Below, piece by piece: positions 41,705-50,773 of a stretch of DNA of 64,000 bases (within the stretch, counting starts at the first letter, position 1; every line of letters starts with the position of its first letter). The DNA is from Streptomyces pseudogriseolus. Its GTDB lineage: Bacteria > Actinomycetota > Actinomycetes > Streptomycetales > Streptomycetaceae. The position numbers and the translations under genes are program-made. The stretch is from positions 32,024-96,023 of the forward strand of contig MUNG01000020.1 of the NCBI GenBank assembly GCA_002154585.1, given 5' to 3'. The notes below the pieces were generated by a model, which saw nothing but the letters and a program-made list of their open reading frames with translations, was not told the origin of the DNA and did no database searches.

Positions 41705-42975
41705 GCCTTGACCAGCCCGGCGCCGTGCAGGGCGTCGGCCGCCGCGACGACGGTGTCGAACGGCAGACCGGCCCGCTCGGCCACGTCCAGCAGACCGTGC
41801 TCGCCGTCGGAGAGGCTGAGCACCCACAGCATCGCCATCTGGGCCTCCTGCGCGTCACTGCGGCCGCCGAGCGCCCCGTACAGCCCGCGCCGCCCCAGCT
41901 GCGGCTCCCCGTACGGGCTGAGGTTGACGTACCGCCGGTTGCGGTCGAGCACGGCGAACACCTCCCGGCAGACGGCCAGGGTGTCCTCCATCGCCTCGGG
42001 CGTCACGAAGTCCAGGTCGTCCGCCGAGGTGTGGTACTCCGGGTAGCCGGCGTACGGGGTCCGGCTGAGCGAGCCCACGCCCAGGTCGAAGCCCGGCGAG
42101 CAGAACTGCCGCTCGTCGTAGCCGTACGGGGTGAACTCCCGTGTCTCGTGCGGGCGCCCGGAGGTCTCCAGCACGTACCGCATCACCCGGTCGATCTCCG
42201 CGTCCCCGCGCCTGCTGCGCTTGTACGTCAGCGAGCCGCGGTCGCCGGCACAGGCCAGCACCAGCCCGTGCTTCACCCGCTCCACCCGTCCGGCGTTGCG
42301 GGCCAGCCAGGTGATCGCCCCGATGGTGCCGGGCGCGAACAGGAACCGGTACGTGTAGTACGGGGTGGACCCGGCCAGCGACCGGGCGAGGAACGCCGCC
42401 ACCGCGATGCCGGCCAGGTTGTCGTTGGCCAGCGCCGGGTGGCAGACGTGACTGGAGACGAGCACCTCGTCCGGCACCTGCCCGGGCACCACGTGCTCGC
42501 CGTAGGTGAGGTGCCCGTCCGCCAGGGTGGAGTCGATGCGCACCTCGTACTCGCCGTCGGGCAGCGCGTCCAGGGTCTCCTGCGCCAGGCAGAACCCCCA
42601 GTCCGGCTTGTAGTAACTGGTGCGGTACGGGACCCACTTCGGGCGGTCGGGCAAGGTGTGCAGATGCGGGCGCAGCTCGGACAGCGGCATCCGCGCCGAC
42701 ACCGGCACGCTGTACCCCAGCACGTGCAGGCTGGAGTCGGCGAGGTCGACGACCCGCCGCCCGGACGGGTCGGCGATCCACGCCTCGCGGACGTTCCACT
42801 CCTGCGGCACCGTCCAGTCCAGCACCTGCGTGCCGGTGGGCACCTCGTGCACCTCGAGCGGCAGCAGCTCGCCGACGACGTCCAGGGTGGCGCGCACCCC
42901 GTCGCCGGTGATGCTCCGGCGGAGCGGGTACATCCGCTCCACCAGGGCGTGCATCTCCTCGCCGGGCGTGGTCAC
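41701..42975 (-). CDS. DUF4910 peptidase-like zinc protein
   Basis: 424 residues. The start 'MYPLRRSITGDGVRATLDVV' is the DUF4910 hallmark. The middle has an M28-aminopeptidase-like metal site: 'SSHVCHPALANDNLAGIAVA' (His, His, Asp), an acidic region, and 'EYHTSADDLDFV'. The C-terminal ~80 residues look like a winged helix. DUF4910 proteins recur in bacterial sugar clusters beside cytidylyltransferase, methyltransferase and PIG-L genes, as here, but I know of no settled reaction for them. It may hydrolyse an amide on an aminoacylated sugar (speculation). Confidence 0.8.
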   Translation of the reverse strand: MTTPGEEMHALVERMYPLRRSITGDGVRATLDVVGELLPLEVHEVPTGTQVLDWTVPQEWNVREAWIADPSGRRVVDLADSSLHVLGYSVPVSARMPLSELRPHLHTLPDRPKWVPYRTSYYKPDWGFCLAQETLDALPDGEYEVRIDSTLADGHLTYGEHVVPGQVPDEVLVSSHVCHPALANDNLAGIAVAAFLARSLAGSTPYYTYRFLFAPGTIGAITWLARNAGRVERVKHGLVLACAGDRGSLTYKRSRRGDAEIDRVMRYVLETSGRPHETREFTPYGYDERQFCSPGFDLGVGSLSRTPYAGYPEYHTSADDLDFVTPEAMEDTLAVCREVFAVLDRNRRYVNLSPYGEPQLGRRGLYGALGGRSDAQEAQMAMLWVLSLSDGEHGLLDVAERAGLPFDTVVAAADALHGAGLVKA

Positions 42976-43997
42976 GACCGCCGCCGCAGGGTGTCGTCGA
43001 CCTCGCCCGCCTCGGACGCGGCGCGCAGCACCGCGAGCCGGGTGAACCGCTGCTCGAAGTCCTCCCGGGTCAGCCCGTGCGCGCGGTAGGCGTCGGCGAG
43101 TTCCAGCGCACCACGCTTCACCGTCCACTCGCACGCGAAGCCGGGCACCGCCGCGCGGAACCGGGAGAAGTCCACCCGGTAGGAGCGCGGATCCGCCCCC
43201 GTCTCCCCGGTGATCACCACCTTGGAGCCGTCCACCGCCTCCGCGACCTGCTGGGCGATCTCCGCGACCGTGACGTTGTTGGTCTCGCTGCCGATGTTGA
43301 ACGCCCGGTCGTGCACCGCCTCACGCGGCGCCTCCAGAGCGGCCGTGAACGCGCGCGCGATGTCCGCGGCGTGCACCAGCGGGCGCCACGGCGTGCCGTC
43401 GGACAGCACCAGCACCTCGCCGGACAGCAGGGCGTGCCCCACCAGGTTGTTCAGCACGATGTCGGCGCGCAGCCGCGGCGAGTACCCGAAGGCGGTCGCG
43501 TTGCGCATGCAGACCGGGCTGAAGTCGTCGTCGGCCAGCTCGTGCAGGTCGTCCTCGACCCGCACCTTGGACTCGGCGTACGGCGTCACCGGGCGCAGCG
43601 GGGCGTCCTCGGCCACCAGGTCGTCGCCGCCCGCCGCGCCGTAGACCGAGCAGGTCGAGGCGTAGAGGAAGCGGCGCACGCCCGCGTCCCGGGCCAGCTT
43701 CGCCAGCCGCACGGACGCGTGGTGGTTGATGTCGTAGGTGAGTTCCGGCGCCAGCGCCCCCAGCGGGTCGTTGGACAGGGCGGCCAGGTGGATCACGGCG
43801 TCCACCCCGGCGACGTGGTCGGCCGTGACGTCCCGCAGGTCCACCCGCGTCCCCGGAGGGTCCGCGGGCCTCGGCCCCAGCACGCAGTCGGCGAACAGGC
43901 CGGCGTCCAGCCCGACGACCTCGTGTCCGGCGGCCGTGAGCACCGGGGCCATCACGGTGCCCAGATAGCCCTGGTGTCCGGTGAGCAGTACGCGCAA
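42972..43997 (-). CDS. NAD-dependent nucleotide-sugar epimerase/dehydratase
   Basis: 341 residues of the extended SDR family. Cofactor loop 'LLTGHQGYLGTVMAPVL' (residues 4-20), catalytic 'TPYAESKVRVED' (Tyr-x3-Lys) with Ser/Thr in 'LYASTCSVYG', and a C-terminal substrate lobe 'NNVTVAEIAQQV'. It would oxidise/epimerise or dehydrate a nucleotide sugar, likely the CDP-hexose made by the neighbouring cytidylyltransferase. Only 4 bases separate it from the PIG-L gene. Confidence 0.87.
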   Translation of the reverse strand: MRVLLTGHQGYLGTVMAPVLTAAGHEVVGLDAGLFADCVLGPRPADPPGTRVDLRDVTADHVAGVDAVIHLAALSNDPLGALAPELTYDINHHASVRLAKLARDAGVRRFLYASTCSVYGAAGGDDLVAEDAPLRPVTPYAESKVRVEDDLHELADDDFSPVCMRNATAFGYSPRLRADIVLNNLVGHALLSGEVLVLSDGTPWRPLVHAADIARAFTAALEAPREAVHDRAFNIGSETNNVTVAEIAQQVAEAVDGSKVVITGETGADPRSYRVDFSRFRAAVPGFACEWTVKRGALELADAYRAHGLTREDFEQRFTRLAVLRAASEAGEVDDTLRRRS

Positions 43998-44001
43998 GGT
44001 T

Positions 44002-44649
44002 TCAACCCCCCAGGTCGACAGTCAGTTTGGTGACGGCGAACGCCTCGGCGTACCGGGCGTTGCTCTCGATACCGCGGATCCGGGCCAGCCCGAGGAAGGC
44101 CTCCCGGTCGTACCACGGCCGGTGCCGCTGCGAGGGGTAGTGCTCCTGCAGCAGCCGCACCTTGTCCTCGGCCGTGTCCGGGGCCAGCGGCTGGTACACC
44201 ACCGGACGGCCCAGGTCCCCGTCCCACTTGACGATCTCGTAGCCGAGCACGAGATGGTCGCGGAACGCGGTGGTCATCAGCTTCGCCACGCCCCGGTGGT
44301 CCTGGTGCGCGTCCTCGGTGCGCGGGGCGAGCACCAGGTCGGGCTCGGTGCGGGCGCGCAGCTCCTCGACCGCGGCCTTGGCGTCCGCCCAGTGCGCGGG
44401 CAGCCGCCCGTCGGGCAGCTTGTCCACGGTCAGCCGCAGGTCGGCGCCGGGGCAGAAGGCGGTGAGCGCCTCCTGCTCCTCCTGCTCGCGTTCCGTGCCG
44501 CCGCCGGACAGCACCAGCGCGTCGACCCTGAGGCCCGGGTGGGCCCGGCACAGGGTCAGCAGGGTGCCGCCGGCGCCGATGGCGATGTCGTCGCAGTGCG
44601 CGCCCACCGCGACGACCCGCTCCAGCCGCCCGGTTCCCAGCCGAATCAC
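44002..44649 (-). CDS. PIG-L family deacetylase
   Basis: 215 residues. The zinc motif is 'VGAHCDDIAIGAGGTLLTL' (AHxDD) and the second ligand is in 'RTEDAHQDHRGVAKL'. The family removes acetyl groups from N-acetyl-glucosaminyl compounds. In this operon it may deacetylate an amino sugar before methylation or amidation. The start GTG overlaps the cytidylyltransferase stop. Confidence 0.87.
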   Translation of the reverse strand: MIRLGTGRLERVVAVGAHCDDIAIGAGGTLLTLCRAHPGLRVDALVLSGGGTEREQEEQEALTAFCPGADLRLTVDKLPDGRLPAHWADAKAAVEELRARTEPDLVLAPRTEDAHQDHRGVAKLMTTAFRDHLVLGYEIVKWDGDLGRPVVYQPLAPDTAEDKVRLLQEHYPSQRHRPWYDREAFLGLARIRGIESNARYAEAFAVTKLTVDLGG

Positions 44650-45446
44650 GCGCTCACCCCCGTCCCCGCACGCTTCCGCTCCCACACCGCCCACGGCCGG
44701 TCCCCCCTGGCGTAGGCCTCGTCCAGCGCCGCGCGTTCCTTCACGGTGTCGGTCGGCTTCCAGAAACCGCGATGCCGGTGCGCAACGAGCCTTCCCCGCT
44801 TGGCGAGTTGGGCACACCCGTCGGCGACGAGATCTCCGTCCTCCGGGATGTGGTCGAAGATCTCCTGGCGCAGCACGAAGTAGCCGCCGTTCTCCCACAG
44901 CGGCAGGTCGCTCACCGGGGTGATGCCGCCCACCAGGCCGTCCTGGCCCAGCTCCACGCAGTGGAACGACGACTGCGGCGGCACCACCATCATCGACGCG
45001 CCCGCGTCCCGGCGGGAGAACCGGTCGATCATCTCCGGCAGCGGGGCGTCGGTCAGCACGTCCGCGTAGTTGGCGAGGAACATCTCGTCGCCGTCCAGAT
45101 GGTGCCGCACCCGGCGCAGCCGCTCCCCGATCGGCGACTCGATGCCGGTCTGCGCGAACGTGATGGTCCAGTCGGCGATGTCGGTGGTCAGCAGTTCGGT
45201 GCGGCCGCCGCGCAGCACGAAGTCGTTGGAGGTGGTCTCCTCGTAGTTGAGGAAGAAGTTCTTGATGTGGTGGGCGCCGTAGCCCAGGCACAGGATGAAC
45301 TCCTTGTGCCCGAAGTGCGCGTAGTAGCGCATCACGTGCCAGATCAGCGGGCGCGGCCCGACCATCGCCATGGGCTTGGGGATGTCGTCGTTCGCCCCGG
45401 CGCGCATGCGCAGCCCGTAACCGCCGCAGAACAGTACGACCTTCAT
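44646..45446 (-). CDS. rfbF: glucose-1-phosphate cytidylyltransferase
   Basis: Makes CDP-glucose from CTP and glucose-1-phosphate. 266 residues, close to the typical 257. N-terminal nucleotide site 'MKVVLFCGGYGLRM', 'PKPMAMVGPRPLIWHVMRYY', 'FILCLGYGAHHIKNFFLNYE', and 'MFLANYADVLTD' with the metal-binding Asp. It is the committed step for a CDP-hexose, so at least one branch of the polymer or its decoration uses CDP-sugars. No clear CDP-glucose 4,6-dehydratase is nearby unless the SDR at 42972 fills that role. Confidence 0.9.
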   Translation of the reverse strand: MKVVLFCGGYGLRMRAGANDDIPKPMAMVGPRPLIWHVMRYYAHFGHKEFILCLGYGAHHIKNFFLNYEETTSNDFVLRGGRTELLTTDIADWTITFAQTGIESPIGERLRRVRHHLDGDEMFLANYADVLTDAPLPEMIDRFSRRDAGASMMVVPPQSSFHCVELGQDGLVGGITPVSDLPLWENGGYFVLRQEIFDHIPEDGDLVADGCAQLAKRGRLVAHRHRGFWKPTDTVKERAALDEAYARGDRPWAVWERKRAGTGVSA

Positions 45447-46678
45447 CGCTCGACCTCGACAATGCTCAGTTCCGGGATGGGGAAGACCAGCCGGCCGCCC
45501 CACTCGTGCACGTACGCCAGCTGTTCGGCCAGCTCGGCGCGCAGGTTCCAGGGCAGCACCAGCACGTAGTCCGGCCGGTCGGCGGCGATCCGGTCCGGCG
45601 GCAGGATCGGAATGCGCGTGCCCGGCGTGTAGCGGCCGTGCTTGTACGGGTTGCGGTCCACCGTGTACGGCAGCAGGTCGGGCCGGATCCCGCAGTGGTT
45701 GAGCAGCGTGTTGCCCTTGCCGGGGGCGCCGTAGCCGACGACCGTCTTCCCCTCCTCGGCCGCGTCGACCAGGAAGCGCAGCAGGTCCCGGCGCACCTTC
45801 GCCACCCGGGCGGAGAACTCGGTGTACCCGGACAGCTCCTGGAGCCCGGCGGCCTTCTCCCGGGCCAGCACGTCCGCCACCCGCCGGCTGGGCTCCCCGG
45901 CCGCCTCCTCGGGCCGCGCCCACAGCCGCAGCGAACCGCCGTGCGTGGGCAGCAGCTCCACGTCCACCAGGGCCAGTCCGCCGCTCGCCAGGGCCCGGAT
46001 CGCGGAGGCGACCGTGTAGTACTGGAAGTGCTCGTGGTAGATCGTGTCGTACTGGTTCTCCTCGATCAGGGTGAGCAGGTGCTGCACCTCGATCGACACC
46101 CAGCCGTCGTCGGCGACCAGCGCGCGCAGCCCCTGGGTGAAGCCGATGACATCGGGGATGTGCGCGTACACGTTGTTGGCGACCACCAGGTCCGCCGGGC
46201 CGTGCTCGGCGCGCACCGCCGCACCCGTCTCGGGGCTGAGGAACGCGGTGAGCGTGGGCACGCCCGCCTCCCGCGCCGCCGCGCCGACGTTCACCGACGG
46301 CTCGACGCCCAGGCAGCGCACCCCCCGGTCGACCACGTGCCGCAGCAGATAGCCGTCGTTGCTCGCCACCTCCACCACGAACGAGTCGGCGCCGAGCCCC
46401 AGCCGCGCCGCCGCATCCGCCACGAAGACGCGCGCGTGCTCCACCCAGGAGGAGGAGTACGACGAGAAGTACGCGTACTCGCTGAACGTCTCCTCCGGCG
46501 TGATCAGCGGCGGGAGCTGCGCCAGCCAGCAGTCGGTGCACACCCGCAGATGAAGCGGGTACGTCGGCTCGGGCGCGTCCAGCTGCTCCGCGGCGAGAAA
46601 ACTCTCGCACGGCGGTGTCGCCCCCAGGTCGACGACGCTCTCCAGCGCCGTCGAACCGCACAGTCGGCAACGTGTCAT
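45443..46678 (-). CDS. sugar C-methyltransferase-like SAM enzyme (TylCIII/NovU type)
   Basis: 411 residues with three parts. An N-terminal zinc-binding region has 'CRLCGS' and 'CTDCWL' cysteine pairs. A SAM-binding core reads 'FVVEVASNDGYLLRHV', with catalytic-region 'DTIYHEHFQYYTVASA'. A C-terminal Rossmann-like domain starts 'VVGYGAPGKGNTLLNHCGI'. This architecture belongs to enzymes that C-methylate NDP-4-keto sugars. Coupled by overlap to the glycosyltransferase upstream and the cytidylyltransferase downstream. Confidence 0.88.
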   Translation of the reverse strand: MTRCRLCGSTALESVVDLGATPPCESFLAAEQLDAPEPTYPLHLRVCTDCWLAQLPPLITPEETFSEYAYFSSYSSSWVEHARVFVADAAARLGLGADSFVVEVASNDGYLLRHVVDRGVRCLGVEPSVNVGAAAREAGVPTLTAFLSPETGAAVRAEHGPADLVVANNVYAHIPDVIGFTQGLRALVADDGWVSIEVQHLLTLIEENQYDTIYHEHFQYYTVASAIRALASGGLALVDVELLPTHGGSLRLWARPEEAAGEPSRRVADVLAREKAAGLQELSGYTEFSARVAKVRRDLLRFLVDAAEEGKTVVGYGAPGKGNTLLNHCGIRPDLLPYTVDRNPYKHGRYTPGTRIPILPPDRIAADRPDYVLVLPWNLRAELAEQLAYVHEWGGRLVFPIPELSIVEVER

Positions 46679-47940
46679 CTGCTTCCCCCATCCCGCTCGC
46701 GCAGGTCCCCCCGGCGCGAGCCCGTGTGCGTGTCCCCTCGCGACGGGTCCGCCCCGCCGTGTCCCGCGATCGCCGCGCGGTACCCCTCCTCCAGGCGCGC
46801 CAGCCCGACCTCGGGGCTGAAGCCCCGCTCGTAGCGGAGCCGCGCGGCCCGTCCCATCTCCCGGTTGTCGTCGCTCCCCGCGCCGATCCGGCGCAGCGCG
46901 GTGGCCAGCGACGCGGCGTCGTCCGGCCGGTGCAGCAGTCCGGTCACCCCGTCGTCCACCAGCTCGGTGAACGCGCCGTGCCCGGCGGCGACGGCCGGCA
47001 CCCCCGCCGCCATCGCCTCCACGACGACCAGGCCGAACGCCTCCTTCCACGTCGACGGGGCCACCACGGCCACCGCCCGCGCGACGGCCTCACGGCACCG
47101 CGCCCGGTCGTACAGGCCGACGTAGCGCACGTCGTCCCGGCCCGCCGCCCAGGCCGCCACCTCCGCCTCCAGCGGGCCGGTGCCGGCGACGACCAGCGGC
47201 ACGCCCACCCCGCCGCCGGCGGCGAGCTCGTCCCACGCGGCCATCAGCAGCCGCACGCCCTTCACCTCGGCGAGCCGGCCCAGATACAGCAGGTGCTCAC
47301 CGGGGCCGGTGCGGCGCACGTCCGTCTCGGGCACGAAGTTGTGCTTCACCACGAGCCGTTCGGCCGGCATCCCGGCGCCCGCCAGCACGTCGCGCTGCGC
47401 CGCCGAGATGCAGAAGAACCGCTCCACGCCCGACCACCAGCGCCGCCGGTTGACCGACAGGCTCACCGCGAGCGGCACCGTCGCGAGACGGGAGCCGCGG
47501 TAGCAGCCGTGCCGGACCGCGGGCAGTGGCGCCCGGCCCACGCACGCGGTGCACGGCGAGCCGTCCCGGTGCAGGGTGCCCGGCGGGCACACCTGGGTGT
47601 AGTTGTGCAGCGTGGCGACGGCCGGCACCCCCGCGTCCGCGCAGGCGGCGATCACCGCGGGCGACAGCAGCGGGAAGACGTTGTGCAGGTGCACCACGTC
47701 CGGCCGTTCGGCGCGCAGCCGCTCGGCCAGCCGGGTGCGCACCGCCGGGTTCCACGGCACCAGCAGCGGGATCGCCGCCTTCGCCGGCAGCGAGCGGGCG
47801 GCGATGTCGTCGCTGCGCCGCTCGAACACCTCGACCCGGTGGCCGGCCTCCCGCAGCAGCGCCACCTCCTGGTCGACGACCTTGTTCTCCCCGCTCGGCT
47901 GCGCCGACGCGTAGCGGTTGTGCACCACCATGACGTGCAT
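46675..47940 (-). CDS. family 4 glycosyltransferase
   Basis: 421 residues, GT-B fold. The acceptor domain starts 'VMVVHNRYASAQPSGENKVV'; the donor domain carries 'LLYLGRLAEVKGVRLLMAAW' and the EX7E motif in 'KEAFGLVVVEAMAAGVPAVA'. It would add a sugar to the lipid-linked repeat on the cytoplasmic side. Directly adjacent to the polymerase gene (stop and start touch). Confidence 0.9.
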   Translation of the reverse strand: MHVMVVHNRYASAQPSGENKVVDQEVALLREAGHRVEVFERRSDDIAARSLPAKAAIPLLVPWNPAVRTRLAERLRAERPDVVHLHNVFPLLSPAVIAACADAGVPAVATLHNYTQVCPPGTLHRDGSPCTACVGRAPLPAVRHGCYRGSRLATVPLAVSLSVNRRRWWSGVERFFCISAAQRDVLAGAGMPAERLVVKHNFVPETDVRRTGPGEHLLYLGRLAEVKGVRLLMAAWDELAAGGGVGVPLVVAGTGPLEAEVAAWAAGRDDVRYVGLYDRARCREAVARAVAVVAPSTWKEAFGLVVVEAMAAGVPAVAAGHGAFTELVDDGVTGLLHRPDDAASLATALRRIGAGSDDNREMGRAARLRYERGFSPEVGLARLEEGYRAAIAGHGGADPSRGDTHTGSRRGDLRERDGGSR

Positions 47941-49194
47941 TCACGCCACCTCCTTGCCGCGGACCGGCCGCGCGACGGCCCGGCGGACGGGTTCCGGCGC
48001 CGGCGGACCGGCCCCGGGCGCGGGCGGGCCGGCGGGCGCCGCCAGCAGCGAGGCCGCCAGGGCCAGGTGCAGCAGATACGGCGAGGCGTCGCCCAGGCCG
48101 GCCTCGGTGTACGAGGCGAGCCCGCAGTAGGTGATCAGGAAGAGCGCGCAGGCCCGCGCGAGCGACGGCGGACGCAGCAGCGCGACCGCGCCCAGCACGA
48201 GCACGAACCCCGCCACCAGTCCCACGCCCAGCAGGCCCTGTTCGTGGTAGACGGCCAGCCAGCTGTTGTCGATGGGCAGCCCGTCGAACGACTTGTCGCC
48301 CAGCCCCACCCCGAACAGCCGCTCCGCGCCCGTGCGGGGCGCGTCCAGCAGCGCCTCCCACACCTTGGCGCGGCCCGTGAGGGTGGAGAAGTTCTCCTCG
48401 GTCTGCCCGCGCAGGAACCACGCCTGGAGCAGCGACCCGAAGGCGACCGCGGCGACCGCCGCGGTCAGCATCGCCCAGCCGAACCAGCGGCGGGCGGCGG
48501 CGCTGGTCAGCACCATCGAGCCGATGGCCACCACCAGACCGGCGAGCAGCCCGATGGTCGCCGTCCGGGTGTGCGTGAGGGCCAGCAGCCCCAGCGACGG
48601 CACGATCACCAGCGCGGCGCTCCCGCGGTCGGTGCGGCGGCCCAGCACCAGCAGCACCGCGAGCCCCACGACCACCGCCGCGTACTGCCCGATCTGCGGC
48701 GGCGTCAGCGGCCACAGCGCGCCCACGAGCCGGCCGCCGTACAGGTCGGGCAGGGCGGCCCCCGGAGACAGCAGCAGACCGGCGGCCACCGAGCACAGCA
48801 CCAGGAAGTACCAGCGGATGTGGTACCGCACGAACGTGGTGGAGCCGTCCCACCAGCGGCTGACCAGCCACAGCGTGGCGACGAACACCGCGAACCGGCC
48901 GCACCGGAACAGCGCCCCGAACCCGGCGCTCAGGTCCACGCTGGAGATCAGGCTCGGCACCAGCAGCAGACCGAGCAGCAGCAGGAACGCGCTCGCCCGC
49001 ACCCGCAGCCGCAGATTCAGGGCGAGCGCCAGCACGAACGCGGCGACCAGCGCGCCCATCGTGACCATCTGGATCAGCGACCGGGGCAGCGGCACGATCG
49101 TCTCCGCGCCCGTGGAGCCGAGGGTGTTGAGGACCAGCAGCCCCCACACCGCCTGGACCGTCCTCGGCGTGTGCTCCACCCGCACGTCAACCAC
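47941..49194 (-). CDS. Wzy-like polysaccharide polymerase / O-antigen ligase family membrane protein
   Basis: 417 residues with about ten helices and the large extracytoplasmic loop typical of the Wzy_C/O-antigen ligase fold: 'FSTLTGRAKVWEALLDAP' and 'LFGVGLGDKSFDGLPIDNSW' followed by 'VYHEQGLLGVG'. It should link exported repeat units into the chain. The start is one of several close GTG codons, overlapping the beta-helix gene stop by 8 bases. Confidence 0.82.
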   Translation of the reverse strand: MVDVRVEHTPRTVQAVWGLLVLNTLGSTGAETIVPLPRSLIQMVTMGALVAAFVLALALNLRLRVRASAFLLLLGLLLVPSLISSVDLSAGFGALFRCGRFAVFVATLWLVSRWWDGSTTFVRYHIRWYFLVLCSVAAGLLLSPGAALPDLYGGRLVGALWPLTPPQIGQYAAVVVGLAVLLVLGRRTDRGSAALVIVPSLGLLALTHTRTATIGLLAGLVVAIGSMVLTSAAARRWFGWAMLTAAVAAVAFGSLLQAWFLRGQTEENFSTLTGRAKVWEALLDAPRTGAERLFGVGLGDKSFDGLPIDNSWLAVYHEQGLLGVGLVAGFVLVLGAVALLRPPSLARACALFLITYCGLASYTEAGLGDASPYLLHLALAASLLAAPAGPPAPGAGPPAPEPVRRAVARPVRGKEVA

Positions 49195-50764
49195 CGTCCC
49201 CGGCGCGGTAGACGCTGCCCGCGTCCTGCCGGTACGGCGCGCCCCGCCACTCCTGGAAGTCCAGCTCCCCGCTCGGGTCGTGCGCGACGAACGTCCACGG
49301 CCCCTCGTAGACGTTGTCCCGCCAGCGGTTGTGCTGCTTCAGCGTGATCGCGTCGGCGACCTTCTCGCCCATGTACGGCGACCAGTCCGGATAGGTGCCG
49401 TAGTTGGCGAGCACCGCCATGCGGTCGCACATCGACGTGCAGTCCACCGCCGACTTGTCCAGCAGGAACCGGTTGTCGTGGATGTCCACCCGCTGGGTCC
49501 GCCACCGGCAGTCGGAGTACAGCGGCGCGGAGGCGATGCCCGGCCGCGCGCAGCGGTCGATGTCCTCGACGAGCAGCGTGCAGTCGGCCGAGGAGGTGTT
49601 GGCGGGGCTGTTGCAGAACCGGTCGGCGTTCTCCCACAGGGTGATCGCGTTCCAGTTGTCCTCGAAGAGGTTCCCGGAGATCTCCAGCGTGTCGGTGCGG
49701 GCCCTCACGCGGGGCTCGCCGCCGGACTCCGAGATGTAGACGGTGGCGAACGGGAAGGTGTCGCCGCGCTCGGCGTACCGGCTGCCCTCCACCCAGTTGT
49801 TCCGCCGGATCGTGTTGTCGCGGACGACCGCGTTGTAGCTGGTCTCGTACATCAGGGCGGCGCCGTCGTTGTCCTCCAGGACGTTGCCCTCGATCAGGAA
49901 GTCGTTGTTGTTGGTGTCCGCCCACAGGCCGGTGCCGCGGTTGTCGTGCACCCAGTTGCCGCGCACGTCCGCGCCGTCGACCGCCCAGAACTTGACGCCC
50001 CCGGTGCAGCCGCAGCCGGGCCGCTTCCGCTCCCAGTCGTGCCGGTTGTTGCCGGTGATCTCGTTGCCCTCCAGCACCAGGTCGCGCAGCGGCCCCGACC
50101 CCTTGTAGGCGTTCATGCCGTACTGGCCGTTGCCGCGCAGGCAGCTCGCCCGCACCCGCTGGCCCGACCCGGCCATCAGCCCGGCGCCGGAGTTGTACTG
50201 GATCCGGGAGTGCTCGATCACCCAGCCGTCGGCCGAGTCGTGGTTGACCACGCCCTCGTCGTGCGGCGCGACGAACCCCTGCACGGTCAGGTGCCGGACG
50301 GTCACGTCGCGGGCGCCGCCGCCGAAGGCGTACTGGTTCGTCCGCCGGCCGTCGAGCACCGCGCCGGGCGCGCCGATGTAGGTGTCGCCGTCCTTGGGCT
50401 CCACCTGGGCGTACCGGTCGTCGGCCAGCCGGTGCCTGCCGGGCTTCAGCCAGAACGTGGTGCCGGCCGGGTGGGAGTCGGTCTTCGCGGAGAGGTCGCC
50501 GGGCACCGAGGGGTCCACGGTCACCGCGCCGGACGGCGCCTTCGCCGGTCCCGGCTTCGGCTTCTCGCACACCCGGGCCACGGGCCGCGGCGCCCCGCCG
50601 GAGTCCTCCGGCCGGGTGCGGGCGTCCGCCCGTGACCGCCCGTCCGGCTTGTTCGCCGACTCGGGAGTGTTCTCGCAGTCGGCGGTCGCCATCAGCGCCA
50701 GCGCCAGCCCGGCCGCCGACGCCCAGCGCCACCACCGGCGCACGTCCCCTCCCCGCAGACCCAT
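49187..50764 (-). CDS. exported parallel beta-helix protein (pectate-lyase/epimerase-like fold)
   Basis: 525 residues. N-terminal export signal (~1-27) with a cysteine after it, but a poor lipobox ('TADC'). Right-handed beta-helix rungs recur: 'VIEHSRIQYNSGAGLMAGSG', 'VRGNWVHDNRGTGLWADTNN', 'LIEGNVLEDNDGAALMYETS'. Such folds include polysaccharide lyases and mannuronan C5-epimerases. Together with a GDP-mannose-dehydrogenase-like gene and an alginate-lyase-like gene in the operon, a role in modifying or trimming a uronate polymer is plausible. Catalytic residues cannot be assigned. Confidence 0.8.
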   Translation of the reverse strand: MGLRGGDVRRWWRWASAAGLALALMATADCENTPESANKPDGRSRADARTRPEDSGGAPRPVARVCEKPKPGPAKAPSGAVTVDPSVPGDLSAKTDSHPAGTTFWLKPGRHRLADDRYAQVEPKDGDTYIGAPGAVLDGRRTNQYAFGGGARDVTVRHLTVQGFVAPHDEGVVNHDSADGWVIEHSRIQYNSGAGLMAGSGQRVRASCLRGNGQYGMNAYKGSGPLRDLVLEGNEITGNNRHDWERKRPGCGCTGGVKFWAVDGADVRGNWVHDNRGTGLWADTNNNDFLIEGNVLEDNDGAALMYETSYNAVVRDNTIRRNNWVEGSRYAERGDTFPFATVYISESGGEPRVRARTDTLEISGNLFEDNWNAITLWENADRFCNSPANTSSADCTLLVEDIDRCARPGIASAPLYSDCRWRTQRVDIHDNRFLLDKSAVDCTSMCDRMAVLANYGTYPDWSPYMGEKVADAITLKQHNRWRDNVYEGPWTFVAHDPSGELDFQEWRGAPYRQDAGSVYRAGDGG

Positions 50765-50773
50765 CGCAGCCCC

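Noticed and set aside
46615-49347. 910-codon plus-strand frame
   Set aside because: Antisense of the GT4 and Wzy-like genes, with His/Arg/Gln-rich low-complexity translation.
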